The notes: generated by a model from the letters alone, not told the origin. A stretch of DNA of 64,000 nt from Eubacterium callanderi (GCF_900142645.1 NZ_FRBP01000013.1:62001-126000), one strand, 5' to 3'; counted from the first letter of the stretch, positions 8,671 through 18,750 are shown. Translations and numbers: made by a program.

Positions 8671-8783
8671 AATATTTGGATGTGTTTGAAGATACAAAGT
8701 GTTAATAAATTTTTAATAATTTCTTTATCAGCAGGTTAGAAAGTTTCGTTACAATGAGGACAGCAAAATAATGGAGGCTGTCA

Positions 8784-11183
8784 ATGATTGAGAAAAATCG
8801 TGTAAAAGGACTTTCTGAAAAAGAAGTAATCCAGCGCGTGCAGGAGGGTAAGCAGAATCTGACCCAAAGTGCCATGACTAAAACAACGAATGAGATCATC
8901 AGACAAAATGTTTTTACCATGTTTAATCTTATGAATTTATTGATTGCCATTGCACTTTTCTGTGTTGGTGCTTACAGCAATATGCTGTTTATTGGAATCA
9001 TCATCTTAAATATGGCAATTGGTATTGCACAGGAGTTTAAAGCTAAGAAAACAGTCGAAAAGCTATCGCTGCTTTCAGCTCCTTCTGTCACAGTGCTGCG
9101 TGATGGAGAAGAAAAAACGATCGCGACGGAAGAGGTTGTTCAGGATGATATAATGGCATTGACCGCAGGACAGCAGATTTGCTGTGATGGAGAGGTTCTT
9201 TCTGGTGATATGGAGGTAAACGAGGCACTCCTGACAGGTGAGGCGGACGCAATTGGAAAGGGAATTGGCGATAAGCTGATGTCTGGCAGCAGTGTGGTCA
9301 GCGGACGGTGTCTGGCGAAAGTCATTCATGTTGGGAATGATAATTACGCGGCTAAAATTGCGCAGGAGGCAAAACAGGCAAAGGAACAAAGCTCTGAGCT
9401 GATGCAGTCCATGCGTAAGGTAACCCGCATTACCAGCCTGTTTATTATTCCCTTGGGGATTATCTTGTTTTTGGAAGCTTTTATTTTGCGGAGCGATCCG
9501 CTTTTTACTTCGGTAGTGTCCACCGCGGCCGGCCTGTTGGGGATGCTTCCAAAGGGGTTAGTGCTGCTGATCAGTGTATCGCTGGCTGGCGGTGTCATTA
9601 AGCTGGCAAAAGATCAAATCTTGATTCAGGATATGTTTTCTTTGGAAGCTTTGTCTCACGTAGACGTACTGTGCCTTGATAAAACCGGTACGTTAACGGA
9701 GGGGAGGATGGAAGTGGAAAGTGTACAGATTTTTGAAAACGTACTTGCCAGGGAAGTGAAACTTGAGCCGTTGATGGGCTCTTTCTTGAAATACAGTAAT
9801 GATAACAACGCGACTTTTCAGGCCCTAAAGGAGTACTTTAAAGAGAACAGCGCCTTTACTGTGTACTCAAGAGTTGCGTTTTCCTCCGAAAGAAAGTGGG
9901 CTGCAATGACCTTTAAAGAAGGGGTCACATTTGTTATTGGAGCACCGGAAAAAGTGTTGCAGGGAGAAATGCCGGATGCGCTGAAGTCGGAGATAAAAAG
10001 AGGGAGAAGAGTGCTTGTCGCCAGCGTCACAGAGGATGTAATTAAAAGCCAGACAAATTTATCCGAAACGAAGCTGACTCCCATAGCTGGGATTGTCATC
10101 CGGGACTGCATACGCCAGAGTGCACCCAAAATTTTAAGCTATTTTAGAAAACAGGGCGTCACGGTTAAAGTAATATCCGGTGATAATCCGGTGACGGTAT
10201 CTATGGTTGCGAAGGATGCCCGGCTAAAGAACTATGACGAAGCGATTGACATGATGACTGTAAGTGAAGATGCGGATTTTAGAAAAATCGCAGAAAAGTA
10301 TACGGTGTTTGGAAGAACAACACCGCAGCAGAAAAAGAAGTTGGTTCAGGCATTAAAGGCAGAGGGGCATTCTGTGGCAATGACGGGAGATGGTGTCAAT
10401 GACCTTCTGGCATTGAAGGAGGCTGACTGCTCTATTGCCATGGGAAATGGAAGTGATGCAGCCAGACAAGCCGCGCAGGTGGTTCTGCTGAAATCTGATT
10501 TTTCAGCGCTGCCAGGGCTTTTATTGGAAGGGCGGCGTGTGGTAAATAATGTTACCCGCGCAGCAGGTGTCTTTTTTATCAAAACGATTTATTCGGTGGT
10601 CATGACGCTCATCTGTGTACTGGCTAATATTCCCTTTCCTTTCCTTCCGATTCAGATTACATTGATCGACGCTGCTATAGAGGCTTACCCTTCGTTTGCA
10701 ACAGCTTTTGAAGCAGATGGACGGAGAATCAGGAAAAAATTTCTGCCGGCAGCATTGCGAAGCGCCTTGCCAAATGCTGCGGCCATCATTATGGCATTTC
10801 TACTGATTAATTTTATATCAGGTATAGGTCTGTTCGAAATCGGGATGATTGAGAAAACAACAATACTCTATTTTATAACGGGCCTTATTAGTATGCAGGC
10901 TGTGGTGAAAAATAATATTCCATTTACAAAGCTTCGGTTGTTTGTAATGATCACGATGGCAGCAGGGTATTTTGGCGCAGTTTTTTTGTTCAGCCATCAG
11001 TTGGGGCTGGAAATGGCTTTGAATACTGGAGCCATTCTCCTGCTCGGTGCTGTGTTGGTGATTGCCTTTGGTATAGAACGTCTTTTGACAAAGTGTGTGA
11101 GAAATTATGACAGAAGAAAGATGACTGTTGATGGACGGCTTTCTCTGAATGTACACAGCACACTTCAAAAAGAAGATCAGTGA
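8784..11183 (+). CDS. Cation-transporting P-type ATPase, calcium-like (CtpE-type)
   Basis: A 799-residue P-type ATPase. The phosphorylated aspartate is in LDKTGTLTEG (about residue 299), the actuator has LTGEAD, and the hinge has MTGDGVNDLLALKEAD. There are no heavy-metal-binding domains or CPC motif, so it belongs with the calcium/CtpE-like group. The M4 helix reads GMLPKGLVLLIS, so the position that is Glu in the PEGL motif of classical calcium pumps is Lys here; ion specificity is therefore uncertain. The start follows GGAGG. It stands alone, with a promoter of another unit 43 bases after its stop. Confidence 0.9.
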   Translation: MIEKNRVKGLSEKEVIQRVQEGKQNLTQSAMTKTTNEIIRQNVFTMFNLMNLLIAIALFCVGAYSNMLFIGIIILNMAIGIAQEFKAKKTVEKLSLLSAPSVTVLRDGEEKTIATEEVVQDDIMALTAGQQICCDGEVLSGDMEVNEALLTGEADAIGKGIGDKLMSGSSVVSGRCLAKVIHVGNDNYAAKIAQEAKQAKEQSSELMQSMRKVTRITSLFIIPLGIILFLEAFILRSDPLFTSVVSTAAGLLGMLPKGLVLLISVSLAGGVIKLAKDQILIQDMFSLEALSHVDVLCLDKTGTLTEGRMEVESVQIFENVLAREVKLEPLMGSFLKYSNDNNATFQALKEYFKENSAFTVYSRVAFSSERKWAAMTFKEGVTFVIGAPEKVLQGEMPDALKSEIKRGRRVLVASVTEDVIKSQTNLSETKLTPIAGIVIRDCIRQSAPKILSYFRKQGVTVKVISGDNPVTVSMVAKDARLKNYDEAIDMMTVSEDADFRKIAEKYTVFGRTTPQQKKKLVQALKAEGHSVAMTGDGVNDLLALKEADCSIAMGNGSDAARQAAQVVLLKSDFSALPGLLLEGRRVVNNVTRAAGVFFIKTIYSVVMTLICVLANIPFPFLPIQITLIDAAIEAYPSFATAFEADGRRIRKKFLPAALRSALPNAAAIIMAFLLINFISGIGLFEIGMIEKTTILYFITGLISMQAVVKNNIPFTKLRLFVMITMAAGYFGAVFLFSHQLGLEMALNTGAILLLGAVLVIAFGIERLLTKCVRNYDRRKMTVDGRLSLNVHSTLQKEDQ

Positions 11184-11225
11184 TAATGACTTGAGCTGCT
11201 TTCGTTAATTTTTTGTGAAAGAAGC

Positions 11226-11255
11226 TTGACGCAGGCAGCTGTTTTAAGCTATAAT
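11226..11255 (+). promoter_or_regulatory. Sigma-A-type promoter of the candidate small RNA
   Basis: TTGACG at 11226-11231 and TATAAT at 11250-11255 are 18 bases apart. Transcription would begin near 11262, with a terminator about 120 bases on and no convincing reading frame between. Confidence 0.7.
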
Positions 11256-11261
11256 AGATAT

Positions 11262-11382
11262 GTTCATTATGACTGTATATTAGACAGTTCATGATTGTGT
11301 CGGCTCTTTGGCATAAAGGTAGGCCGACACAAACGGTACCTGAATAGATTTGTGATAAAGAGCACGCGAGTGTTCTTTTTTT
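11262..11382 (+). ncRNA. Candidate free-standing small RNA upstream of pyrH
   Basis: A promoter (11226-11255) and an intrinsic terminator (11357-11382) bracket about 120 bases. The transcript would fold into three hairpins: ATGACTGT with ACAGTTCAT (11269-11292, one bulge), a perfect 10-bp stem TTGTGTCGGC (11295-11304) with 11323-11332 whose loop closes again through CTTT/AAAG, and the terminator. pyrH has its own promoter after the terminator, so this is a separate unit rather than a pyrH leader. I recognise no known family: it lacks the SRP tetraloop region and is short for 6S RNA or tmRNA. The class is inferred from architecture only. Confidence 0.5.
11357..11382 (+). terminator. Intrinsic terminator of the candidate small RNA
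   Basis: AAAGAGCAC (11357-11365) pairs with GTGTTCTTT (11370-11378), including a G-U pair, around the loop GCGA, and is followed by more T residues. Confidence 0.75.
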
Positions 11383-11409
11383 ACAGTTTGGGTTATTCCT
11401 GAGCTTCTC

Positions 11410-11438
11410 TTGAAAAACAGGAGGTTCTGAGGTATAAT
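11410..11438 (+). promoter_or_regulatory. Promoter of the pyrH operon
   Basis: TTGAAA at 11410-11415 and TATAAT at 11433-11438 are 17 bases apart, with pyrH starting 26 bases later behind AGAAGGGGG. Confidence 0.75.
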
Positions 11439-11464
11439 CAAACTAAGAATAGAAGGGGGATTAT

Positions 11465-12178
11465 ATGGAGACGAAATACAAAAGAATTATTATCAAGCTG
11501 AGCGGCGAAGCCCTGTCTGGTAAGGTTGGCTTTGGCATTGATCCACCGACGGTACAGCGCATCTGTGAATCTGTCAAAGAAGTTTTTGAACAGGATGTTG
11601 AGATCGCGATTGTTGTAGGCGGAGGCAATTTCTGGAGAGGCCGTTTTGGCGAGGGAATGGATAAATCTACCGCAGATTATATGGGGATGCTTTCCACTGT
11701 TATTAACGCGCTGGCGCTTCAGGATGTTTTGGAACAGATGGGCGTACCGGTAAGAGTACAGACTGCCATTGAAATGAAGGAAGTGGCTGAACCTTATATA
11801 CGCCGTAAAGCCGTCAGACATCTGGAAAAGAAACGCGTAGTTATCTTTGCGGCAGGCACAGGCAATCCGTTCTTTACGACGGATACCACAGCGGCGTTGC
11901 GTGCAGCAGAGGTAGATGCAGAGATGATCCTTTTGGCCAAGAGTGTGGACGCGGTCTACGACTCTGATCCAGAGGTGAATCCAGACGCTAAAAAATATGA
12001 TCGCCTGACCTACATTGACGTTATTAACCAGGGATTAAAGGTTATGGATTCCACAGCTATCACCCTGTGTATGGATAATAAAATACCAATCCTTGTTTTC
12101 GGTTTGGATCAGCCGGAAAATATTTTGAAAGCCGTTCGCGGCGAAACCATCGGAACAATTATCGAGGAGGCAGAATAA
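11465..12178 (+). CDS. pyrH: UMP kinase
   Basis: A 237-residue amino-acid-kinase-fold enzyme that phosphorylates UMP to UDP in pyrimidine nucleotide synthesis. The N-terminus [14 protein letters not shown] holds the phosphate loop, [10 protein letters not shown] and [19 protein letters not shown] are typical bacterial UMP kinase blocks, and [17 protein letters not shown] is the nucleotide site. The length is normal. Its stop overlaps the start of frr by one base, and pyrH-frr is a very common pair. The usual rpsB-tsf genes are not upstream; the operon starts here from its own promoter. Confidence 0.97.
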   Translation: METKYKRIIIKLSGEALSGKVGFGIDPPTVQRICESVKEVFEQDVEIAIVVGGGNFWRGRFGEGMDKSTADYMGMLSTVINALALQDVLEQMGVPVRVQTAIEMKEVAEPYIRRKAVRHLEKKRVVIFAAGTGNPFFTTDTTAALRAAEVDAEMILLAKSVDAVYDSDPEVNPDAKKYDRLTYIDVINQGLKVMDSTAITLCMDNKIPILVFGLDQPENILKAVRGETIGTIIEEAE

Positions 12179-12735
12179 TGTTAAACGAAATTAAAGACAG
12201 AGCCAATGACAAAATGCAGAAAGCCCTGAATAACCTAAATGAGAGCTTGGGAGGTCTGAGAGCAGGCCGTGCGAACCCCCATATTCTGGATAAGGTTACG
12301 GTTGATTACTACGGTGCGGCGACAGCCATCAACCAGCTGGCAAGTGTGGCAGTGCCTGAAGCGCGTATGATTACCATTCAGCCTTATGACAGCACCTCGA
12401 TCTCTGCGATCGAAAAGGCTATTTTGACCGCCGATCTGGGCTTCAATCCATCTAACGATGGCAAAATCATTCGTCTGATCGTGCCGGAGCTGACGGAAGA
12501 ACGCCGTAAAGAGCTGGTTAAGTTAACCAAGAAGTACGGTGAAGAATGTAAAGTTGCCATGCGTAACATACGCCGTAAAGCTGTACAGGATCTGAAAGAC
12601 GCTGAAAAGGAAGGTCTGATCAGTGAGGATGAACTGCACCAGGGCGAAAAAGAAATTCAGAAGCTGACCGATGATGAAGTGAAAAACATCGAGGGTGTGC
12701 TGAAGGAAAAAGAAGCGGAAATCATGGCAGTGTAG
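12178..12735 (+). CDS. frr: Ribosome recycling factor
   Basis: A 185-residue protein that, with EF-G, splits the post-termination ribosome. Recognised by GGLRAGRANPHILDKVTVDYYG near the N-terminus and the C-terminal KKYGEECKVAMRNIRRKA helix of the three-helix bundle. The length equals the family norm. The start is translationally coupled to pyrH (overlap TAATG). A strong terminator at 12801-12834 follows, so the downstream rimP group may also have its own promoter. Confidence 0.98.
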   Translation: MLNEIKDRANDKMQKALNNLNESLGGLRAGRANPHILDKVTVDYYGAATAINQLASVAVPEARMITIQPYDSTSISAIEKAILTADLGFNPSNDGKIIRLIVPELTEERRKELVKLTKKYGEECKVAMRNIRRKAVQDLKDAEKEGLISEDELHQGEKEIQKLTDDEVKNIEGVLKEKEAEIMAV

Positions 12736-12800
12736 CCAGAAATGATTTGATTGTCAACTGAAACCATCTCGGTTTTGTTTGTGAAACTAAATAAGCCTTT

Positions 12801-12834
12801 CACAAGAGTGGGGAAACCCACTCTTGTGTATTTT
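12801..12834 (+). terminator. Terminator after frr
   Basis: A perfect 12-bp stem, CACAAGAGTGGG (12801-12812) with 12817-12828, around a GAAA tetraloop, then TATTTT. It separates pyrH-frr from rimP onward, at least partly. Confidence 0.85.
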
Positions 12835-12863
12835 CTGAAGCTTATTAAAATCTAGGAGAATAT

Positions 12864-13328
12864 ATGAAGAAACAATCCAAGGAGTCAATGCTGGAGGAGC
12901 TTATAGCACCTGTGGTAGAAGCTGAGGGCTATGAGTGTGTTGATGTTACCTTTGAAAAAGCCGGAAAGGACTGGGTGTTAACGACCTATATTGATGGACC
13001 GAACGGTATTGGGCTGGATGACTGCGAAGTGGTCAGCCGTAAGCTCAGTGACCTGATGGATGAAAAAGACCCCATTGAGCAGAGCTATCTGTTAGAGGTT
13101 TCGTCTCCGGGAATTGACCGTCCTTTAAAAAAGGAAAAAGATTTTGCCCGCAATATGGATAAACGCATTGTGGTCAGTTTCTACGCACCGGTAAATGGCA
13201 GCAAACAGTTAAGCGGTATCCTTAAAGGATACAAAGGTGTAACGCTGACCCTACAGCTTGACTCTGAAGAAATGATGGAGCTGGAAATGTCTGCTGTTTC
13301 CAAGGTTGCTCCGGAAATTGAATTTTAG
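12864..13328 (+). CDS. rimP: Ribosome maturation factor RimP
   Basis: A 154-residue RimP, needed for maturation of the 30S subunit. The N-terminal domain has the APVVEAEGYECVDVTFEKAG block and DCEVVSRKLSDLMDEKDPI; LEVSSPGIDRPLKKEKDF leads into the Sm-like C-terminal domain. The ribosome site is AGGAG. The order rimP-nusA-ylxR-infB-rbfA is the classic bacterial block, and nusA starts 14 bases later. Confidence 0.97.
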   Translation: MKKQSKESMLEELIAPVVEAEGYECVDVTFEKAGKDWVLTTYIDGPNGIGLDDCEVVSRKLSDLMDEKDPIEQSYLLEVSSPGIDRPLKKEKDFARNMDKRIVVSFYAPVNGSKQLSGILKGYKGVTLTLQLDSEEMMELEMSAVSKVAPEIEF

Positions 13329-13342
13329 GAAGGCGAATCGTT

Positions 13343-14578
13343 ATGAATGCAGAATTTATGAGAGCTCTTGATGCTTTAGAAGCAGAAAAGAACATTGATA
13401 AGGAGGAACTGATTGACGCTATTGAGGTGTCCATTGAATCCGCCTACAAAAAAAACTATGGCAATGTCCAGGATGTGGACGTAAAGCTCGACCGTGATAC
13501 GGGAGAGATTACCGTCTATGCAACACGCGATATTGTCGAGGATGTCGAAAATCTGGAAACACAGATATCTCTTGAAGAAGCGCGTGAAATTGATCCGACC
13601 TATGAAGTTGGAGATGTCTACCGTAAAGTCATTACCCCAAGAGATTTTGGACGTATAGCAGCTCAGAATGCAAAACAGCTTATTGTCCAGCGAATCAAGG
13701 AAGCTGAACGCAACATGGTCTATAACGAATACCTGGAACGCCAGGAGGAAGTAATGACGGGAATTATCAACCGTATTGAACGCGGCAATGTGTTCGTGGA
13801 TATTGGAAACAGCGAGGGCTGCATGCCGCCAATGGAACAGGTTCCCGGAGAAAAATACTACCCTGGACAGCGTTTAAAGGTTTATTTGCTCATGGTGCGC
13901 AAGACCACCAAGGGGCCGCAGCTCAGATTGTCCAGAACCCATCCGGGTCTGGTGAAGCGGCTCTTTGAGACCGAGGTGCCGGAAATTTATGATGGCATTG
14001 TGGATATTGTGTCCATTTCCAGAGAAGCAGGGTCAAGAACCAAGATTGCCGTTAAGGCCAATGATTCGTCCGTTGATCCAGTTGGGGCTTGTGTTGGCCA
14101 AAAGGGAATACGGGTTCAGAATATTATTAACGAGCTCAACGGTGAAAAGATTGACATCATCAAATACAGCGATGATGTGCGAGAATACCTTTCTAATGCC
14201 CTGAGTCCTGCAAAGATTTACCGCATTCTGCCCAATAAAACCGAAAAGACCGCCATTGCGGTGGTCGATGATTTTCAATTATCCCTGGCCATTGGTAAAG
14301 AGGGACAGAACGTCCGTCTGGCAGCCAAACTGGCATCCTGGAAAATTGATATCAAGAGCAAAAGCGACTATGAACGTATGCTGGCAGAAAATCCAGACTT
14401 CGATGCGGACTATACAAATGCGGGAGAAGAAGAGGATATTCTGGATGAGCTGAAAAATGAGCTGGATGAGGTACTGGACATTCAGATTGATGAAGATAAT
14501 GCCGAAAGCCTCGATAATGTACTGGACGACCTGGTAATGACGGACGAATTAGAGGATCTGGATGACTTTTTTGAATAA
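13343..14578 (+). CDS. nusA: Transcription termination/antitermination factor NusA
   Basis: A 411-residue NusA that binds RNA polymerase and nascent RNA to modulate pausing and termination. In order: the N-terminal polymerase-binding domain (1-125), an S1 domain (about 130-200, from EVMTGIINRIERGNVFVDIG), two KH domains (about 205-345, with CVGQKGIRVQNI and AIGKEGQNVRLAAKL), then a very acidic tail (about 350-411). The tail replaces the acidic repeats of enterobacterial NusA, as in Firmicutes. It lies in the rimP-infB operon. Confidence 0.98.
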   Translation: MNAEFMRALDALEAEKNIDKEELIDAIEVSIESAYKKNYGNVQDVDVKLDRDTGEITVYATRDIVEDVENLETQISLEEAREIDPTYEVGDVYRKVITPRDFGRIAAQNAKQLIVQRIKEAERNMVYNEYLERQEEVMTGIINRIERGNVFVDIGNSEGCMPPMEQVPGEKYYPGQRLKVYLLMVRKTTKGPQLRLSRTHPGLVKRLFETEVPEIYDGIVDIVSISREAGSRTKIAVKANDSSVDPVGACVGQKGIRVQNIINELNGEKIDIIKYSDDVREYLSNALSPAKIYRILPNKTEKTAIAVVDDFQLSLAIGKEGQNVRLAAKLASWKIDIKSKSDYERMLAENPDFDADYTNAGEEEDILDELKNELDEVLDIQIDEDNAESLDNVLDDLVMTDELEDLDDFFE

Positions 14579-14636
14579 GTAAAGATTTATCCGGTATCTC
14601 TGTGATATAATATTATAATGTGTGCAGGAGGAAGCA

Positions 14637-14903
14637 ATGAAAAAAATGCCCGTAAGAACCTGCGTGGTTTGTCATTCGAAAATTGAAAAGAAAAATCTAC
14701 TGCGTATTGTCTGCAATAAAGACAATGAAATATTCTATGATCCAACGGGAAAAGCCAATGGACGGGGAGCCTACATCTGTGACGATCCCAAATGTCTGGA
14801 CGCTTTTCTGAGTAAAAATATTCTTGAAAAAGCTTTTAAACGGCCAATCGACAAAGAGACCGTCGAAGAAGTGCGTCAAAAAATAAAAGAACAGCTGTCA
14901 TAG
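14637..14903 (+). CDS. ylxR: YlxR-family RNA-binding protein (RnpM)
   Basis: An 88-residue protein with the YlxR signature PVRTCVVCHSK near the N-terminus and GRGAYICDDPKCLDAF in the middle. The family binds RNA; the Bacillus subtilis member modulates RNase P. The ATG at 14637 is preferred to the in-frame GTG at 14622, which lies on the AGGAGGAAGC ribosome site itself. The ylxQ (L7Ae-like) gene that often follows in Firmicutes is absent: the 75 bases to infB hold no frame of that kind. Confidence 0.93.
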   Translation: MKKMPVRTCVVCHSKIEKKNLLRIVCNKDNEIFYDPTGKANGRGAYICDDPKCLDAFLSKNILEKAFKRPIDKETVEEVRQKIKEQLS

Positions 14904-14978
14904 GCCATAACGGCAGATGAAAAATACAGCTATGGAGAGATCTATGAACAAATAAAAACAATTGAAGGGAGGAATTAT

Positions 14979-17393
14979 ATGTCAAAGTTAAGAGTTTATC
15001 AATTAGCAAGTGAGTATGACGTTCCAAGTAAGGAATTTGTCGATATCTTAAACAAACATAATATTCCCGTGAAAAATCACATGAGTGTGTTAACAGAACA
15101 ACAGGTAACTGATTTCAGAAAAGAATACAAAAAGGGTGAAGATACCAAAGTGCAGCCAAAAGCAGCACCTAAAGCAGCGGCGCCAAAACAGGAGACAAAG
15201 GCCCAGAAGCCTCAGCAGCCCAAACAGGAAAGCAAGCCACAGTCTAAAGCACAGCCGAAGCCTCAGCAGCAGGAGCGCAAACCACAGCAGTCGAAGCCTC
15301 AGCAGCAGGAAAGAAAACCGCAGCAAAGGGACAGCAGCGCATCCCAGAACCGCCGCCCGGCAGATGGCCAGAAAAATGGGAACAACGGCCAGAGTCCGCA
15401 AAAGAGAAATACCGGAGGACAGGGGAACAGCGGCAGCAATAATAACAACCGTCCCAATAACGCCAAAGGCCAGACTGTGCCTAATAACAGCAAGCCAGAC
15501 CGCAAAAATAAAAACCAGAAAAGAAATAATAATAACAATAACCAGCCTGCTAAGGTCAGAGACCACAGCAAAAAAGGGAAAACAGCCCGCAGCGTTTACA
15601 AAAAGATGAAGGATGAAAAGAAGACCGAAAAGCTGAAAAATCAGGTTTTTGAGATTCCTGAATTGGTAACCGTTGGAGAGCTGGCCGAAATTCTGGATAT
15701 TGGCGCGACCGAAATTATTAAGATTTTAATGATGTCGGGTACCATGGCAACCATTAACCAGCAGATTGATTATGAAACCGCAGAAATTGTGGCCTCAGAG
15801 CTGGGGTATGAAGTTAAAGCTGTTAAAATGGAGGATGTCGTCACCAAAATTCTGGAAGAATATGACGAAGAAGATACCGGAAACGAAGTTAAACGTCCGC
15901 CGGTTGTTACTGTTATGGGTCACGTTGACCACGGTAAGACCTCCCTCCTAGACCGTATCCGCAAAGCAAATGTTACAGCCGGTGAAGCTGGTGGGATTAC
16001 CCAGCACATCGGTGCATACACTGTTACCATCAATGGTGAGTCAATTACTTTTATCGATACACCTGGCCATGAGGCCTTTACCGCCATGCGTTCCAGAGGG
16101 GCGCAGATGACCGATATTGCCATCCTGGTGGTAGCGGCTGACGATGGTGTCATGCCGCAGACGGTAGAAGCGATCAACCATGTCAAGGCAGCCGGTGTCC
16201 CAATCATTGTTGCGATTAACAAGATTGATAAAGAAGGCGCCAATCCCGAACGTGTTAAACAGGAATTAACAGAACATAACCTGGTAGTTGAAGAGTGGGG
16301 CGGCGATGTTATCGCAGTGCCGGTTTCAGCCAAGAAAGGTGAAAATATTGATACACTGCTCGAAATGGTTCTGCTGGTTTCAGAAATGGGCGAATTAACC
16401 GCAGACCCTAAGCGTGCCGCCCGCGGAAGCGTTATTGAAGCCCAGGTTAAAAAAGGAAAAGGCGCGACCGCCAGTCTTTTGGTACAGCAGGGTACACTGC
16501 ACGTTGGAGATTCCATCATATCCGGTATGACCTATGGTAAGGTTCGTACCATGATTGACGATAAGGGCAAGCGAATTAAGAAAGCTGGTCCATCCACTCC
16601 GGTTGAAATTTCTGGTTTGTCGGATATCCCTGTGGCAGGGGATGACTTTATCGTGCTCGAAAATGAAAAAGAAGCACGACAGTTGGCGGAAAAACGCCGT
16701 GAAATGGAAAAGGATGCCCGTCAGGCTAAGATGCGGCTGTCTCTGGATGACCTGTTTACGAAGATTCAGGAAGGGCAGATTCAGGATATCAATATTATTA
16801 TCAAGGCCGATGTTCAGGGTTCCATTGAAGCCATTAAGCAGTCACTTGAAAAACTGAACACAGATGATGTGCGCATTAATGTGATCCACGGCGCAGTTGG
16901 TGCAGTGAACGAGACAGATGTTATGCTGGCGTCTACCTCTAATGCTATCATCATTGGTTTTAATGTGCGTCCGGATAAAAACGCGCTGGCAGCTGCGGAA
17001 ACGGAAGAAGTCGATATCCGTCTGTACCGCGTTATCTATGATGCGATCGAAGATGTCAAAAAAGCGATGGAAGGGATGCTGGCGCCGGAATTTGTCGAAA
17101 AAGTTACCGGGAATGCCGAAGTCCGTGAAGTCTTCAAGATACCGAATGGCAGCATGATTGCCGGTTCCTATGTCACTGACGGTAAAATATCCAGAAATGA
17201 TGAGGTTCGGATCATTCGTGACGGCATTGTTGTGTTTGAAGGTGAAATCTCATCCTTAAGGCGTTTTAAGGATGATGTCAAAGAGGTTGCCAGCGGGTAC
17301 GAATGTGGTATCGGTATTGATAAATACAATGATATCAAGCTTGGTGACGTCATTGAGACCTTTGTCATGGAAGCCGTGGCAAGAGAACTGTAA
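14979..17393 (+). CDS. infB: Translation initiation factor IF-2
   Basis: An 804-residue GTPase that brings initiator tRNA to the 30S subunit. It starts with an IF2_N domain (1-50), then a long low-complexity stretch rich in Gln, Lys, Pro and Asn (about 52-210), a second IF2_N (about 215-270), and the G domain with [12 protein letters not shown] (near 314), DTPGHEAF and NKID. Domains II-IV follow. The low-complexity linker is encoded by repeated CAGCAG and AAACCACAG-like triplets and is where length should vary between strains. The ribosome site is GGGAGG. Confidence 0.98.
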   Translation: MSKLRVYQLASEYDVPSKEFVDILNKHNIPVKNHMSVLTEQQVTDFRKEYKKGEDTKVQPKAAPKAAAPKQETKAQKPQQPKQESKPQSKAQPKPQQQERKPQQSKPQQQERKPQQRDSSASQNRRPADGQKNGNNGQSPQKRNTGGQGNSGSNNNNRPNNAKGQTVPNNSKPDRKNKNQKRNNNNNNQPAKVRDHSKKGKTARSVYKKMKDEKKTEKLKNQVFEIPELVTVGELAEILDIGATEIIKILMMSGTMATINQQIDYETAEIVASELGYEVKAVKMEDVVTKILEEYDEEDTGNEVKRPPVVTVMGHVDHGKTSLLDRIRKANVTAGEAGGITQHIGAYTVTINGESITFIDTPGHEAFTAMRSRGAQMTDIAILVVAADDGVMPQTVEAINHVKAAGVPIIVAINKIDKEGANPERVKQELTEHNLVVEEWGGDVIAVPVSAKKGENIDTLLEMVLLVSEMGELTADPKRAARGSVIEAQVKKGKGATASLLVQQGTLHVGDSIISGMTYGKVRTMIDDKGKRIKKAGPSTPVEISGLSDIPVAGDDFIVLENEKEARQLAEKRREMEKDARQAKMRLSLDDLFTKIQEGQIQDINIIIKADVQGSIEAIKQSLEKLNTDDVRINVIHGAVGAVNETDVMLASTSNAIIIGFNVRPDKNALAAAETEEVDIRLYRVIYDAIEDVKKAMEGMLAPEFVEKVTGNAEVREVFKIPNGSMIAGSYVTDGKISRNDEVRIIRDGIVVFEGEISSLRRFKDDVKEVASGYECGIGIDKYNDIKLGDVIETFVMEAVAREL

Positions 17394-17411
17394 AATAAAG
17401 GGGGTGCTATT

Positions 17412-17804
17412 ATGGCATCACATCGAATAGAAAAAATTAATGGTCAGATTCAGCGTGAGCTGAGTCTGATTATTCAGCAGAAAATGAAGGACAGCCGTTT
17501 TAACCGTGACACACTTAGTATTACCCACGTCAAAGCGGCGCCAGATCTCAAAACAGCGACTGTTTATGTCAGTATTTTCGGAACATCTGAGGAAAAGGAA
17601 GAAGTTCTGGGCCTCTTAGATAATGCAAAAGGCTTTTTGAGGGCAAATCTTGGGAAGGTGCTTAAGGTCCACTCAATTCCGGCGCTTACTTTCAAATTGG
17701 ATGATTCTGTAGAGTACGGCATGCATATTGACAGTATTTTAGCAAGTCTGAAAAAAAACAAAGGAGCATCTGAGGATGAAGAAGGTACCGACAGAGATTC
17801 TTGA
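17412..17804 (+). CDS. rbfA: Ribosome-binding factor A
   Basis: A 130-residue KH-fold protein that assists 16S rRNA 5'-end maturation in the 30S subunit. Recognised from HRIEKINGQIQRELSLIIQ at the start and DLKTATVYVSIFG, then the C-terminal FKLDDSVEYGMHIDSIL. The last 29 bases overlap the following nrnA start in another frame, so translation is probably coupled. It has a short acidic tail. Confidence 0.96.
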   Translation: MASHRIEKINGQIQRELSLIIQQKMKDSRFNRDTLSITHVKAAPDLKTATVYVSIFGTSEEKEEVLGLLDNAKGFLRANLGKVLKVHSIPALTFKLDDSVEYGMHIDSILASLKKNKGASEDEEGTDRDS

Positions 17805-18750
17805 TTGTATAAAAGAGAATCAGAGCTTTTTGATTCTCGTGCATAATAAACCCGATGGCGATGCCATCGGGTCTGCTATTGCCCTTGGAAAGGGCCTGAA
17901 AGCCCTGGGGAAGAACGTCGATTATTACATCGAAACGCCTTTGGAGGATAAGCTTCAGTTCTTTAGCGAGAGCCGTTATTTTGAAGATGAGCTTCAGGAT
18001 GAATATGATGTTGTGGCTTTCTTAGACTGTTCAACAATGGAATATGCGTTTAAACCCGTCCCGATGGTGGATGCCCGGACTACTGTGGTCATTGACCATC
18101 ACGCCACTAATCAGGGGTATGGCGACATCAATTTTTTAGAGATAACGGCCGCCACTGCCGAGCTGGTTTTCCGTATTTTGGATGCTTTGGACGTTGAGCT
18201 GGACCCTGAGATGGTTGAGGCTGTTTTTACCGGTATCTCTACCGATACCGGCAGCTTTCAGTTTTCCAATGTCACCGCTGATACGCATCAGATTTTAAGC
18301 CGCCTTTATGAAAAGCGTGATAATTTTGCGGTGTTGTCCAAGCGCCTTCACAGCGAGAAAAATTATGCTCAAATGAAGCTTTATGGTAAAGCCGTAGACT
18401 CGTTGCAGTTGTATGAAGATAATACCCTGGCATGGATCTTTTTAAGTTATGCTGATATTTGTAAATACGGCGGCCCTGTCCAGATAACAGATGATGTTGC
18501 CAATATTGGCATGAATATTATCGGCGTTCAGCTCTCTGCAACAGTGAAAGAGGTAGAGTGTGGTATTTACCGTGTCTCGCTCCGTTCAAAAACACCGTTT
18601 AAAATTGATGTCTCATTGATTGCCCGTAAATACGGAGGAGGAGGCCACATGCGCGCCGCAGGATTTACCTTTAAAGGAGACCTGAAAGCGCTGAAAAAAG
18701 AATTGATCGAATTGATCGAGTACTATAGGAAGCATGAAGAAGATATATGA
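17776..18750 (+). CDS. nrnA: DHH-family phosphoesterase (oligoribonuclease NrnA-like)
   Basis: A 324-residue DHH/DHHA1 protein. LVHNKPDGDAIGSAIALGKGL (about 22-42) carries the first metal ligands, VVIDHHATN (near 110) is the DHH triad, and GGGGHMRAAGF near 290 is the DHHA1 signature. The family degrades nanoRNA and pAp to nucleotides. The position between rbfA and truB is the usual one in Firmicutes. It overlaps rbfA by 29 bases and truB by 4. Confidence 0.93.
   Translation: MKKVPTEILDCIKENQSFLILVHNKPDGDAIGSAIALGKGLKALGKNVDYYIETPLEDKLQFFSESRYFEDELQDEYDVVAFLDCSTMEYAFKPVPMVDARTTVVIDHHATNQGYGDINFLEITAATAELVFRILDALDVELDPEMVEAVFTGISTDTGSFQFSNVTADTHQILSRLYEKRDNFAVLSKRLHSEKNYAQMKLYGKAVDSLQLYEDNTLAWIFLSYADICKYGGPVQITDDVANIGMNIIGVQLSATVKEVECGIYRVSLRSKTPFKIDVSLIARKYGGGGHMRAAGFTFKGDLKALKKELIELIEYYRKHEEDI

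Noticed and set aside
15090-15609. Several 90-158 codon frames in other frames and on the other strand of the infB linker.
   Set aside because: They are products of the low-complexity Gln/Lys/Pro repeat of infB; their translations are long runs of Leu, Arg or Ser.
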